64,000 nucleotides of DNA from CAWDVR01 sp044869805 (GTDB lineage: Bacteria > Acidobacteriota > Thermoanaerobaculia > Multivoradales > SZUA-115). The position numbers and the translations under genes were made by a program. Positions 26,828-35,749 of the stretch are shown piece after piece. Within the stretch, counting starts at the first letter, position 1. Each line of letters starts with the position of its first letter. The DNA lies in contig JBIOXV010000073.1 in NCBI GenBank assembly GCA_044869805.1, positions 21,188 through 85,187 on the forward strand. The letters are read 5' to 3'. The notes beneath the pieces are model-generated. The model worked only from the letters and a program-made list of their open reading frames with translations. It ran no database searches and had not been told where the DNA came from.

Positions 26828-29500
26828 TCAGCCCTCCCGCACCGTGAGGCCGAGGTCGTCCGGCGACTCGAGCACCGCGAGCTCGGCCGCCCGCACCACG
26901 CCCGGCTGGCCGGGCATCGGCCGCGCGGCGAAGATGCGCAGGTGGCCCTGCACCGGCGCCGGGACCAGCCCAGGAAGGAAGGTCACGCCGCGCCGCGCGA
27001 GGTAGAGGAGGAACTGCCAGTCGGTGAGGCCGCCCGGGCGCTTGAAGAGCAGCTTCTCGACGTCCACGAAGCGGACCCCGGGCACCTCCTGGAGCACGCG
27101 GAAGAAGTCGGAGAGGTGGAGCGAGCGGCCGAGCGACAGCTCGTCGAAAGAGAGGGCGGCGAGCGCCGCCTGCCGCGCCGCCTCGAGCACCGCGTCGGGG
27201 TCGTATTCGGGCTCGATCGCCACGCCGGCCGAGAGCTCGACCGCCACCGGCAGGTGGTTGTCGATCCGCAGCCGGTGGTTGGGGTCGCGCACTGCGCCCA
27301 GGTTGGTGGCGAGGTCGCGCAGCGCGTCGTCGGAGAACAGGGCCCCTGCCTGGCCGGCCACGGTCAGGTGGATGGCGCGCTCCAGGCCGTCCCACACCCA
27401 GGTGGCATTGGCCTTGGCCACTTCCCCGGAGGCCCTGACCAGCGACTCGAAGTCCTCGAGCGACACCGCGCGGCCGAAGGTGCGTACCGAGGCCGGCGCG
27501 CTCTCCCGGGCGCTCTCGGCGGTCTCGGGGTCGGCACCGCCCTCGGCGGCGAGCGGGTTGACCGCCGCCTGAAGGCCCACCGGCTTGGCCAGCAGGGTGG
27601 TGAGCGAGCGCGCCCCAACTCTGCCGGCGAGCCCCGAGCCCACGCGGTAGGTGGCGCTGACGTTGCCGCGGCCGGTGGGCAGGCGGGCCCCGGTCTCGCC
27701 GTCGCCGAACTGCACGATGGCAGTTCCGTCGTCGGCCTGGCGCAGCTCGTAGACCGGCGCCTTGGCGTCCTGGCCGTAGAGCTGGGTCACGCGGTTGAAG
27801 CGCGTGCCGTTGACCCATACCTCGAGGCTCGGTGCCGCGCCCTCGGGCGTGGCGGCGGGCAGGCGGGTGAGCGGCCCCTTCTTGAGCGTGAAACGCTGGA
27901 AGGCGGCGGTGGCGCTGCCGCTTCCCAGGAGCTCTCCGGCCACGGTCTCGCCGTGGCTCGCCTCGGCGACGTTGCCGGCGAGCGCGGCGGAGGCGGTGGC
28001 GTGCGGCGCCAGCTCACCCTCGACGGTGAGCGGCACCACGAGGTGGGCGAAGCTCCCGGCGGCGGCCCCCGGCGGCTCGATGCGCGGCGCCGGCTTGACG
28101 CTCGCCAGCACCGGCGTCGCGCCCTCGCTCGCGATCAGCCCCTCGCTCTCGACGAGCAGCGCGCGGCCCTTCACCAGCTCCGCCGGCGCGATGACCACGC
28201 CCTCCTCGAAGCCTTCGCGCCCGGCAATGCGGCCCACTTCCACGGCCGGCCCGCTCTCGGTCTCGACCACGACTCCCGGCAGCCACACCTCTTCGCCGGA
28301 GAGCTGCTCCGGGTAGCGGCCGGGCCAGAAACGGATCGCCGGCCCCTCGAGCTCGACCACCACCGCCTCGCGCCGGTCGTCGATGGCGGGCACCGTGAAG
28401 AAGCCCTGGCCGGCGTCGACTGACACCGTGAGCTGCGTCACCGCGGCGGTCAGCGAGCCGAAGCTGGCGTCCGCCTGCGTGACCGTCGTGACCGTCACCA
28501 GGGTCTTGCGGCCGGCGAAGCCGGTGTCGGCCACCAGCAGCTTCTTGCCCGGCGCCAGCCCCTCGTACTTGCCGTCGAGCTGCAGAGTGTTGCTCGTCGG
28601 GCGGGAGTAGTCGCTGATCGTGGTGAGCGACCAGGTAAAGCGACCGGGCGGAAACTCGGTCGGGGTCATGTACTGCGGCGGCGCATCGTGCCCGAAGAGG
28701 CGGAAGGTGCGCTTGCGCTCGAAGGCCAGCGTGGCGCCTCCCCAGGTGGCGCGCTGGATGGGCTCGGCCCAGGTGAGCTCGACGCGGTCGTCGAGGCGCT
28801 CGAGGGCGGCGATCTTCTTCTCTTCGACCGCGTCGGTGGAGCCGCCGTTCCAGAGCACCAGGGTGTCGCCGGGCGCCAGGCCCGCGGCGAGCGCGGGGCC
28901 GTCCAGGCGGTCGAGCACCGCTCCCGGGCGGCCGGCGGCGAGCGGATTGATGGCCTGCGGCGGCGGGAAGACCCGCAGCCGGTTGAAGCGGGCGTCGGCG
29001 TCGACCGCGGCGAGTGTCTCGTAGGTCTGCGGCGTCTGGCCCTCCTCGGGGACGCTCTGCACCTTCTGGCCGGCCGGCACGGTCAGACGCTTGCCGGCGT
29101 CGAGCGTGAAGGCGAGCCAGGTGCGGGCGGCGACGCCGGGCCGCGGCTCGTAGCCCAGCAGCGCGGTCAGCCGCGCCACCGAGTCGCGGAAGGTCGCGGT
29201 GCCGAGGAACGCCTCGTTGGCATAGCGCTCCTGGTAGAAGGTGAGCACGTCGGCCACCGCCGCCCACAGCTCCAGCACGTTGATCCCATAGTCGTCGCTG
29301 GCCCGGGTGTCGAGGCCGGCGAGCTCCGGCCGGCGGGCGATGGCGGCGAGCATCGACTGCCGGAAGTCGGCGTAGGTGCCGATGCGGTAGGCCACCGCGC
29401 TGAGCGAGGGCCGGTTGTAGACGGGCCGCGGCGTGGGGCGCGCCGCGGCCTCGCAGCAGCCGCAGGAGCAGGAGGTACCGCCGCCGCAACCGAGGCTCAC
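26828..29500 (-). CDS. eCIS baseplate J-like protein with Cys-rich N-terminus
   Basis: 890 residues from a GTG at 29500 that overlaps the upstream baseplate gene stop (GTGA). Baseplate J/gp47-like blocks: NVLELWAAVADVLTFYQERY and ANEAFLGTATFRDSVARL near the N-terminus; GNVSATYRVGSGLAGRVGAR and RTFGRAVSLEDFESLVRA near 550-640; GRSLHLSDFFRVLQEVPGVR near the C-terminus. The N-terminus is unusual: CGGGTSCSCGCCEAA, five cysteines within 13 residues, suggesting a bound metal or a disulfide knot. Homologues pair with the J-like gene upstream, and both are expected in the wedge ring around the spike. Confidence 0.8.
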   Translation of the reverse strand: MSLGCGGGTSCSCGCCEAAARPTPRPVYNRPSLSAVAYRIGTYADFRQSMLAAIARRPELAGLDTRASDDYGINVLELWAAVADVLTFYQERYANEAFLGTATFRDSVARLTALLGYEPRPGVAARTWLAFTLDAGKRLTVPAGQKVQSVPEEGQTPQTYETLAAVDADARFNRLRVFPPPQAINPLAAGRPGAVLDRLDGPALAAGLAPGDTLVLWNGGSTDAVEEKKIAALERLDDRVELTWAEPIQRATWGGATLAFERKRTFRLFGHDAPPQYMTPTEFPPGRFTWSLTTISDYSRPTSNTLQLDGKYEGLAPGKKLLVADTGFAGRKTLVTVTTVTQADASFGSLTAAVTQLTVSVDAGQGFFTVPAIDDRREAVVVELEGPAIRFWPGRYPEQLSGEEVWLPGVVVETESGPAVEVGRIAGREGFEEGVVIAPAELVKGRALLVESEGLIASEGATPVLASVKPAPRIEPPGAAAGSFAHLVVPLTVEGELAPHATASAALAGNVAEASHGETVAGELLGSGSATAAFQRFTLKKGPLTRLPAATPEGAAPSLEVWVNGTRFNRVTQLYGQDAKAPVYELRQADDGTAIVQFGDGETGARLPTGRGNVSATYRVGSGLAGRVGARSLTTLLAKPVGLQAAVNPLAAEGGADPETAESARESAPASVRTFGRAVSLEDFESLVRASGEVAKANATWVWDGLERAIHLTVAGQAGALFSDDALRDLATNLGAVRDPNHRLRIDNHLPVAVELSAGVAIEPEYDPDAVLEAARQAALAALSFDELSLGRSLHLSDFFRVLQEVPGVRFVDVEKLLFKRPGGLTDWQFLLYLARRGVTFLPGLVPAPVQGHLRIFAARPMPGQPGVVRAAELAVLESPDDLGLTVREG

Positions 29501-32073
29501 GCCTTGCCTCCCCGCGGAATGATCTCGAGCACGCCGTTCTCCATGAAGTTGGGGTCGTTGTCGAGCTGCGCGATCTCCCACGGCCCGATCGGCAGCACGC
29601 CGTTCTCGAGCTCGCCGTTGTCGCGCTGGCCCTGGCGGCGAAAGCTGCGCACCACCGCCGACTCCACCCCCTCCACCGCCTCGACCGCGGCGTAGAGCCG
29701 CGACAGGTAGACCGGCTGGCCGAAGGTGAAGTTGTCGGGATGGAAGAAGCCCAGGCCGCCGGTCGCGAGCACGCGGTTCCCGAGCGCCTCGCGCACCGCC
29801 CTGGCCACGTCGCCGCGGAAGTGGTCGCGGGAGACGCAGAGGTCGATCTCGATCTCGAGCGGCACGAAGCGCGGCGGGCGGATCTCGAGGTCGTAGCCCG
29901 CGAGGCGATAGCGGGTGAGGAAGGCGCGCACCCGCGCTTCGAGACGCGGCGAGAGGCGGGTCAAGCCGCGGTTCTGGCGCACCAGGTCCTCAGGGTCGCG
30001 CGGGTCGACGCCCACGAACACCGTGTACCAGCTCCCGGTCCAGCGGAAGGTGGCGACCGCGCCGGCGACCTCCGGCAGCTTGTTGGCCGCGGCGCTGTAG
30101 TCGGCCTCGGTCACCGCCCGGAACTGCTCGGCGCGGAAGGCCTGCGGCGCGCGCCGTTTGACCTCCTCCAGGCTCTCGGGTGGAATGCCGCCGGTGGCGG
30201 CGAGCGGGTTGCGCACCCGGTCGAGCCAGGGCGCGCCGCCGGCCAGGAGCAGGTGGGCGATCGCCTCGCGGCCGACGTTGCCGGGCGCGCCGTTGCCCAC
30301 CCGGTAGGTGGCCACGATGCGCGTCGCGCCGGCCGGCTCGCGGCCGTACTCGCCGTCGCCGAAGCGCAGCACGGCAGCACCTGAGCTCTCGGTCTCGGCC
30401 ACGAAGTGGCGGGCGAGAGGCGGGCTGTCGAGCAGGTCGGGCACCGCCGCCCAGTCCTCGGTGTCGGTAGGGAAGTCGATTGCCAGCCGCACTGCCGGTT
30501 GCGCCTGGCGTGGCTCGCCGGCGAGGCTTCTGCGCGGGGACGTCGGATCGAAGCCGGCGCTCGGCGGCCGCAGCTCGAAGGTCAGGGGCCGGCGCTCGAG
30601 GGCCAGGCGGAAGGGCTGGTCGGCGGGGACCGGCGGGTCGAACGGGTGCTCCTCCGCCGGCACCGTCAGCCCGTGATCGACCAGCACCATGTTGCCGCGC
30701 GCCAGCGACACGTTGCGGTGCCGCCCGCCGCCCGGCTGGCGGGTCGAGAGGCAGAAGGGGGCGGCGAGCGCGTCCTCGCGCCGCCAGCGCACCCGCAGCA
30801 GCGGCAGCGCCGGCTCCGGGCCCACGCGGCGCTGCAGGGCGTCGCCGGCCAGCACGTCCTGGTACACCGGGTCCTCGGTCGCCGCCGGCTCCTCGTCGAT
30901 TTCCACGACCTGCCGCCGCGCCGGGTCGGCGTCCGCGGCCAGCCCGGTAGCCGGGCCCTTGACCTCCTCGAAGAGCAGGAAGTCGCCCTTGGCGAGCGCC
31001 GGCCGCACGGCGTTGACGCCGTCCGGCACGCTGTAGAGGTAGGCCACGCGACTCCCGGCCGGCAGGCAGCACTCCTCGTTGCCCCAGGCGTGGATGCGGA
31101 TCGCGTTGTGGTGCGGGTCGAGGATCTGGCCGTGCGCCAGCTCGAAGACCACGGCGCCCGAGAGCGCGGGGTCCCGCTCCAGGGTGTCGGCGGTGACCAG
31201 GGCGGGCTCGATCGCCAGGCCGGGCGGCTGCACGGTGCCGGCGAGCGGCGCCGAGAGGCGGGTCACGAAGGCCACCGGCGGCTGCGGAGCGGGCGGATGG
31301 ACCAGGTTGTGCGGCACGTTGACCGCCAGGTGCACCCAGGTCCAGGCGTTTCGCCCGTCGTGCATCCGGTAGTCGACCAGCCGCGCGTGGCGCTTGACCG
31401 AGGGGCGCTGGCGGGCGGTCTCGAGGTACGCCTCGTTGGCCACCGCGTCCTGGAAGTAGGAGAGATGGTCGCCGGTGTAGGCCAGCAGCTCGACCAGCGC
31501 CACGCCGAGGTCGGCCGGGCTCTGCTCCCGGAACTTGGGGTTCAGTCGCCCGCCGAGCTCGAGCAGCAGGCGGCGGAAGCTGGCGTAGTCCTTGGCCAGG
31601 TAGTCGAGCTGCGGCGCGTCGGGCTCGGCCGGCGGGCAGTACGGAAGCTGGCGGCAGTCGAAGTCCACCGGGCAGGTGGCCATGAAGTTGAGCTCGACGG
31701 TGTTGAGCACCGGGTCGAGCTGCGGCACGTCGATGGTCAGCCGGTAGCGGGAGTAGTCACCGGGGGCGCTCGCCACCAGGTGGAGGCTGCCGTCGGCCTG
31801 CCGCGTAGCGGCCACCACCGTGATGCCCACGATCCGCGCGCCGCCCTCGATGGTGGTGCGCGAGAGGTCGGCGGTGATGCCATAGGCGTCGTCCGGGTCG
31901 TTGGGGTCGAGGATGTCCGCCGGCGGCAGCGGCTTGAGGAAGAACACCGAGAGCTGGCGGTGATCGGCGGCGTCGACCTCGACGAAGTCGATGCCGTTGG
32001 CGGTGGCGTGGGCGAGGACGTCCGCCCGCCGCTGGTCGTCGTCCCGGCAGATCGGGACCTCGATGGCGCTCAC
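29497..32073 (-). CDS. eCIS putative baseplate assembly protein (J/gp6-like)
   Basis: 858 residues. Features of eCIS J-type wedge proteins: LDYLAKDYASFRRLLLELGG (about 165), PADLGVALVELLAYTGDHLS and YFQDAVANEAYLETARQR, GYGREPAGATRIVATYRVG-like (here FGDGEYGREPAGATRIVATY), then RAEQFRAVTEADYSAAANKLP and the C-terminal FGQPVYLSRLYAAVEAVEGV. It overlaps the following J-like gene by four bases. Both proteins share the core order, suggesting an old duplication that gives heterodimeric wedge arms. Confidence 0.85.
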   Translation of the reverse strand: MSAIEVPICRDDDQRRADVLAHATANGIDFVEVDAADHRQLSVFFLKPLPPADILDPNDPDDAYGITADLSRTTIEGGARIVGITVVAATRQADGSLHLVASAPGDYSRYRLTIDVPQLDPVLNTVELNFMATCPVDFDCRQLPYCPPAEPDAPQLDYLAKDYASFRRLLLELGGRLNPKFREQSPADLGVALVELLAYTGDHLSYFQDAVANEAYLETARQRPSVKRHARLVDYRMHDGRNAWTWVHLAVNVPHNLVHPPAPQPPVAFVTRLSAPLAGTVQPPGLAIEPALVTADTLERDPALSGAVVFELAHGQILDPHHNAIRIHAWGNEECCLPAGSRVAYLYSVPDGVNAVRPALAKGDFLLFEEVKGPATGLAADADPARRQVVEIDEEPAATEDPVYQDVLAGDALQRRVGPEPALPLLRVRWRREDALAAPFCLSTRQPGGGRHRNVSLARGNMVLVDHGLTVPAEEHPFDPPVPADQPFRLALERRPLTFELRPPSAGFDPTSPRRSLAGEPRQAQPAVRLAIDFPTDTEDWAAVPDLLDSPPLARHFVAETESSGAAVLRFGDGEYGREPAGATRIVATYRVGNGAPGNVGREAIAHLLLAGGAPWLDRVRNPLAATGGIPPESLEEVKRRAPQAFRAEQFRAVTEADYSAAANKLPEVAGAVATFRWTGSWYTVFVGVDPRDPEDLVRQNRGLTRLSPRLEARVRAFLTRYRLAGYDLEIRPPRFVPLEIEIDLCVSRDHFRGDVARAVREALGNRVLATGGLGFFHPDNFTFGQPVYLSRLYAAVEAVEGVESAVVRSFRRQGQRDNGELENGVLPIGPWEIAQLDNDPNFMENGVLEIIPRGGKA

Positions 32074-32112
32074 CGGCGCACCTCACAGCGAAGCCCCTCA
32101 GAGCGACGCCCC

Positions 32113-32490
32113 TCAAAGCGATGCACTAAACACCTCGAGGCGGCCCTGGCCGCTGGCGCGATGGACGTAGGCGACGGTGACCAGGAGCTTCGAGTCCTCG
32201 ACTTTGACCTCCACCCGCTCCACCTGGATCTCGTTCTCCAGCCACTTCTGCAGCGACCCTTTGACCAGCACCTGGGTGGCGGCTGCCAGGGTGTCGGAAG
32301 CGGGCATGAAGAGCAGCGAGCGGATGCCGCAGCCGAAGTCCGGGCGGTTGACGCGCTCGCCGGGGTCGGTGAAGAGCACGGAGAAGATCAGGTCGCGGAC
32401 GTGGTCGTCGGCGTCGGTGGTGGCGGTGCGGCCGCGGCCGTCGAAGTGCAGCGGCAGGTCGAGGAAGGGGCGATCGAGAGGATCGTTCAC
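32113..32490 (-). CDS. eCIS gp25-like baseplate wedge protein
   Basis: 125 residues of the GPW/gp25 family: LIFSVLFTDPGERVNRPDFG followed by CGIRSLLFMPAS, a helical LAAATQVLVKGSLQKWLENE and a C-terminal strand pair VERVEVKVEDSKLLVTVAY. The EPR-like motif of gp25 appears as PGERVNRPDFG. gp25 proteins nucleate sheath assembly on the baseplate. It lies between the 100-residue protein and the J-like gene. Confidence 0.92.
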   Translation of the reverse strand: MNDPLDRPFLDLPLHFDGRGRTATTDADDHVRDLIFSVLFTDPGERVNRPDFGCGIRSLLFMPASDTLAAATQVLVKGSLQKWLENEIQVERVEVKVEDSKLLVTVAYVHRASGQGRLEVFSASL

Positions 32491-32499
32491 GCCGTCCTC

Positions 32500-32802
32500 C
32501 TAGACCTGCCGGATCACCACGCGGTGGTTTCCGAGCTCGGTCACACCGTCGTTCTCGGTGACGTCGAAGGCGTCGTGGTTGGTCACCAGGTGGCTCACCA
32601 CCCCCCGCGCGATGGCCACGAAGAGCGTGCGCCGGTCGCGGGTCTCGGCGCTGTTGGCGGTGTCGAGCGCCGGCTTGCCCTCGGCGACCAGGAGGTCGTT
32701 GAGCGCCTGTTCCATGGCCTGGGCCATGCTCGCCGCGAACTCCGGCGGTGTGCCGACGAAGTCGGGATCACCCAGGCCACCGGGCTTGAGCTCGCTGGCC
32801 AT
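32500..32802 (-). CDS. Small eCIS protein of unknown function
   Basis: 100 residues, acidic and mostly helical, with SMAQAMEQALNDLLVAEGKP and TRDRRTLFVAIARGVVSHLV. It lies 3 bases after the gpV-like gene and 9 bases before gp25, so it is clearly part of the operon. I do not recognise a fold. It does not carry a PAAR spike-tip pattern. Confidence 0.7.
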   Translation of the reverse strand: MASELKPGGLGDPDFVGTPPEFAASMAQAMEQALNDLLVAEGKPALDTANSAETRDRRTLFVAIARGVVSHLVTNHDAFDVTENDGVTELGNHRVVIRQV

Positions 32803-32805
32803 CGC

Positions 32806-33528
32806 CTACTCCACTAGCACCTTGGTCGACAGCAGCGCCGGCGTCGGCGGCTGCATCGGCGCCACCGGCGGCGCCGGAGTCACCGGGATGAAGCCGGCCG
32901 CGAGCTCGCCCGGGTGGACGTGGGTGTTGAAAGTAGTGACGAGCTGCGTCAGGTAGGTCAGGAGCTGGTCGCCGAAGACCGAGGGGTGGGCGGCGCCCTG
33001 GCCGTGCTGGATGAGCGGTGCCTCGAGCACCACCCGCACCGCGCTCTTCACCTCGACCGTGCCCTCGAGCACTTTGATGGTCATCAGATTGAGGCCCAGG
33101 GCGTCGGAGAGGGTGATGGTCTGCGCCAGGTCGTCGAGCGCCACCAGCAGGCCGAAGTCGCTCCTCAGGATCTTCACGTTCTGCCGCGCCGGCGAGCCCT
33201 TCTCGGTCATCGGCACCTCGCCGGTCGCCCACCAGGCGCCGCTCCAGATGGGGCGCGAAGGGTCGCCGGCCTCGAACTCGACCCACACCCCGGCACCGAC
33301 CGGCGGCACGGCGAAGAAGCCGGCGCCGGTGCCGGCGTAGGGCGCCGCGGGCAGCGCCCAGCTCGAGGGGATCTCGCCCAGCACTTCCGGCACCATGGCC
33401 TTGAGCCGCCCGCGGTTCAGCGGGTCGATGTTGATCGACACCAGGCCGCGGTACTTGCCGTAGAAGTGCTGCATCGGGTCGGCGGGCGCTTCGAGCGTGG
33501 CGTGGGCCTGGGATTCCATCGTGCTCAC
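32806..33528 (-). CDS. eCIS spike hub protein (gpV/gp5 OB-fold)
   Basis: 240 residues. N-terminal FYGKYRGLVSINIDPLNRGR followed by LKAMVPEVLGEIPSSWALPA and PVGAGVWVEFEAGDPSRPIW-SG, the OB-fold signature of baseplate assembly protein V and VgrG/gp5. The strand-rich C-terminal part (NVKILRSDFGLLVALDDLAQ, GLNLMTIKVLEGTVEVKSAV) would form the spike beta-helix. With the gpD-like protein upstream it should form the central spike. Confidence 0.88.
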   Translation of the reverse strand: MSTMESQAHATLEAPADPMQHFYGKYRGLVSINIDPLNRGRLKAMVPEVLGEIPSSWALPAAPYAGTGAGFFAVPPVGAGVWVEFEAGDPSRPIWSGAWWATGEVPMTEKGSPARQNVKILRSDFGLLVALDDLAQTITLSDALGLNLMTIKVLEGTVEVKSAVRVVLEAPLIQHGQGAAHPSVFGDQLLTYLTQLVTTFNTHVHPGELAAGFIPVTPAPPVAPMQPPTPALLSTKVLVE

Positions 33529-33535
33529 CTCGGGG

Positions 33536-34651
33536 TCAGGGGAGGTCCACGAAGATTTCGGTGCCGTTGAGGCCGACGGCGTTGCGGCGGGCGGTGAAGC
33601 GCTGGGTGTGCGAGCCGTCGCGGCGGATCGAGTGCGCCACCCGCGTCAAGTAATAGGAGCCGCTGAACACTCTCCCGGCGCCGCGCACGTTGACGTAGCC
33701 GCCCGGCCGCAGGATGCCCACGTCGGCGCCGGTCGTGCCCTCCGCCACCACCGCCCAGCTCGACTCGTTGACGATCGACTGCACCGCCGGCTGCAGCTCG
33801 GCCGCGGTGCCGAGCCCCAGACCCGCCGGGCGCACGATGGGCGGCGGCAAGATGCGGGTGAGCGCCGGTTCCAGGCCGGCCGGCGGCAGGTCGGTCGACA
33901 CCGGGGCGACGGCCGGTGCCGGCGCCTTGGTCGCCACGTCGAGGCCGGCGGCGATCGCGGTAGTGGGTCGCGTCATCTCGTAGTGCACCGCGAAGCCGGT
34001 GACGTTGGTCTCCGGCCCGGCGGCGACGTTGAGCACCGCCTGCGCCGGGCCCACCGGCGGCGGCCGGCGCTGGAAGAAACCCTGGTCCAGCCCGGAGAGC
34101 GGCTCCGGCTGCACGTAGCACTCGAAGCCTTGGCGCCGGGCGAGCTGCTTCAAGAAGCGGATGTCCGTGCCGCGCTGAGTGGTGGTGCCCTCGGGCTCGA
34201 TCAGCGCCGGTGCCGTGGGGGTCAGCCGCGGCACCACGGCGTACTGACCGAAGACCGCGGCGGCGATGGCGGAGTCCGGCAAGTTGGGCCAGGGCATCAC
34301 CTTCTCCTGCAAGTTCATTAGGAGGGAGACGTCCATCCCCGTTACCTCCAGCACCGAGGTACCAGGCTCCTCGCCGTAGGTCACGCTCTGGCTGGAGACG
34401 TAGCCGTTGATCAGCGCCTCGGGCAGGCCGAAGCCGCCGCCGATGCGGATCGACAGCGGCAGCAGGGGCCGGAAGTAGTCGAACTGCAGCACGCTCCAGT
34501 CGCCGATCGCCGTCTGGCCAGTGGCGAGGCGCAGGCGGAAAGCGCTCGCTTCCTCGGTCGAGCTCTCGACCTCGATCTCCTCCACCGCTTCCACTACGTC
34601 CGGTGGCGCGGGCACGGGGCCGAAGAGCAGGGTGAAGGCGATCGGCGTCAT
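33536..34651 (-). CDS. eCIS late-control gpD/VgrG N-terminal-like hub protein
   Basis: 371 residues of the phage late control D family: EEIEVESSTEEASAFRLRLA, LINGYVSSQSVTYGEEPGTS, and the middle block TTTQRGTDIRFLKQLARRQGF-ECYV, typical of the gp27/gpD hub. The C-terminal part GYVNVRGAGRVFSGSYYLTR with VAHSIRRDGSHTQRFTARRN completes the ring. Stop is 7 bases before the gpV start. Confidence 0.88.
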   Translation of the reverse strand: MTPIAFTLLFGPVPAPPDVVEAVEEIEVESSTEEASAFRLRLATGQTAIGDWSVLQFDYFRPLLPLSIRIGGGFGLPEALINGYVSSQSVTYGEEPGTSVLEVTGMDVSLLMNLQEKVMPWPNLPDSAIAAAVFGQYAVVPRLTPTAPALIEPEGTTTQRGTDIRFLKQLARRQGFECYVQPEPLSGLDQGFFQRRPPPVGPAQAVLNVAAGPETNVTGFAVHYEMTRPTTAIAAGLDVATKAPAPAVAPVSTDLPPAGLEPALTRILPPPIVRPAGLGLGTAAELQPAVQSIVNESSWAVVAEGTTGADVGILRPGGYVNVRGAGRVFSGSYYLTRVAHSIRRDGSHTQRFTARRNAVGLNGTEIFVDLP

Positions 34652-34676
34652 GGCGGTGGCGAGCGCGGGGCCTGGG

Positions 34677-34952
34677 CTACAGCAGCGGCACGTTGAGCTT
34701 CCTGCCCTGCTCCTCGGTCAGCCCCTCGGGCCGGGTGGCGGCGTTGGCGTCCGCCAGCCGCCAGAACTGCTCGGGGTCGCGGTAGAGCGAGTAGGCGATG
34801 CGGTCGAGCCGGTCGCCGCGCTGCACCGTGCGGGTCGCGGCGGAGGGCGGCGAAGGGAGCTTGCGCAGCCGCTTGTAGGGGACCTCGCGGCCGGAGGCGT
34901 CCTGGTGGATGGCGTCCGGCACCGTCTCGTAGCGGCTTCCCTTGTTGAACAT
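34677..34952 (-). CDS. eCIS LysM-domain protein
   Basis: 91 residues from the ATG at 34952 (ribosome site GGGAGGA). A single LysM-like module lies at about 42-90: RTVQRGDRLDRIAYSLYRDP, EQFWRLADANAA, GRKLNVPLL. In eCIS and related particles LysM domains belong to the tube-initiation/baseplate protein (gp53 equivalent), not to peptidoglycan hydrolases. Here it is split from the tube-adaptor protein encoded directly upstream. Confidence 0.85.
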   Translation of the reverse strand: MFNKGSRYETVPDAIHQDASGREVPYKRLRKLPSPPSAATRTVQRGDRLDRIAYSLYRDPEQFWRLADANAATRPEGLTEEQGRKLNVPLL

Positions 34953-34972
34953 CGGCTTCCTCCCGTCGCGGC

Positions 34973-35638
34973 CTAGAACGAGATCTGGCCGCCGATCGCG
35001 ACCGCGGAGTTGAAGAGGTTGCTGCGCGCCAGCACCTCCTTCGCCACCTGGTTGACGATCGCCAGCGTGTCGAAGGGCGGTCCCGCCTGGCGCAGCTCGG
35101 GGATGGTCAAGGCGCGGAGCGAGAGCGTCACCTCGGCGCGGATCGGGTTGAGCAGCGTGTCGAAAGCCTGCTCGGCGATCGAGATCGACGCCAGGCGCAC
35201 CGGCACCACCCGCGCCGGCCCCCACACCAGCAGCACCAGCGGCGCGCGCGCCGGGGTCAGGAGCGCGGAGCCGGCGAGCGACAGCACCTTGTTCAGGATC
35301 AGGAGGCTCGACGCGGGGTAGAGCAGCAGCTCGAGCGCGGCGAGCGTGGGATGGAGGCCCACGGCCACCGCCAGCGGGTTCGAACCCGGCTGCTCGAGCT
35401 GGTCGGCGGCGTCGAGCTCCACCTTGAGCGCGAAGGCCTCGAGCGGCGGCAGCGACGGGGCGGTGTCGCCGCCGCCCTGCCGCGGGTCGCGCGAGCCGCC
35501 CAGCGCCTGGAAGGAGCGGCCGACGCTCTCCGGGTTGTACTGGAAGACGATGAGGTTGGTGGGCACCGGCGCCACGGTCTCGAAGACCACCAGCGCGCCC
35601 TTCAGGAGCTTGGGACTGCGAGGGAAGTCCGAGGGCAT
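34973..35638 (-). CDS. eCIS tube-adaptor protein (Afp7 N-terminal-like)
   Basis: 221 residues. The N-terminal pattern LLKGALVVFETVAPVPTNLI, then VFQYNPESVGRSF, is that of the CIS tube-protein family (NPES box). It continues with VAVGLHPTLAALELLLYPAS and a C-terminal LFNSAVAIGGQISF. In AFP/PVC particles one polypeptide joins this domain to LysM; here two adjacent genes carry them. ATG at 35638 with GGGAAAGG upstream. A tRNA-like TTCGAA motif inside this gene is coding sequence. Confidence 0.83.
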   Translation of the reverse strand: MPSDFPRSPKLLKGALVVFETVAPVPTNLIVFQYNPESVGRSFQALGGSRDPRQGGGDTAPSLPPLEAFALKVELDAADQLEQPGSNPLAVAVGLHPTLAALELLLYPASSLLILNKVLSLAGSALLTPARAPLVLLVWGPARVVPVRLASISIAEQAFDTLLNPIRAEVTLSLRALTIPELRQAGPPFDTLAIVNQVAKEVLARSNLFNSAVAIGGQISF

Positions 35639-35749
35639 CGCGCACCTTTCCCGGCGTCGCGCAGGGCGGGATCGCCCGGCGCACGGCGACACTCGGGCCT
35701 GCTGGGAGAGGTAGGCGGGGGAGGGGAGGGGTTCGTTACAGGATGGCGC

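Noticed and set aside
35374..35391. A tRNA-like T-loop (GGGTTCGAACCC)
   Set aside because: Lies inside the tube-adaptor gene as Gly-Ser-Asn-Pro codons; no acceptor or anticodon arms around it.
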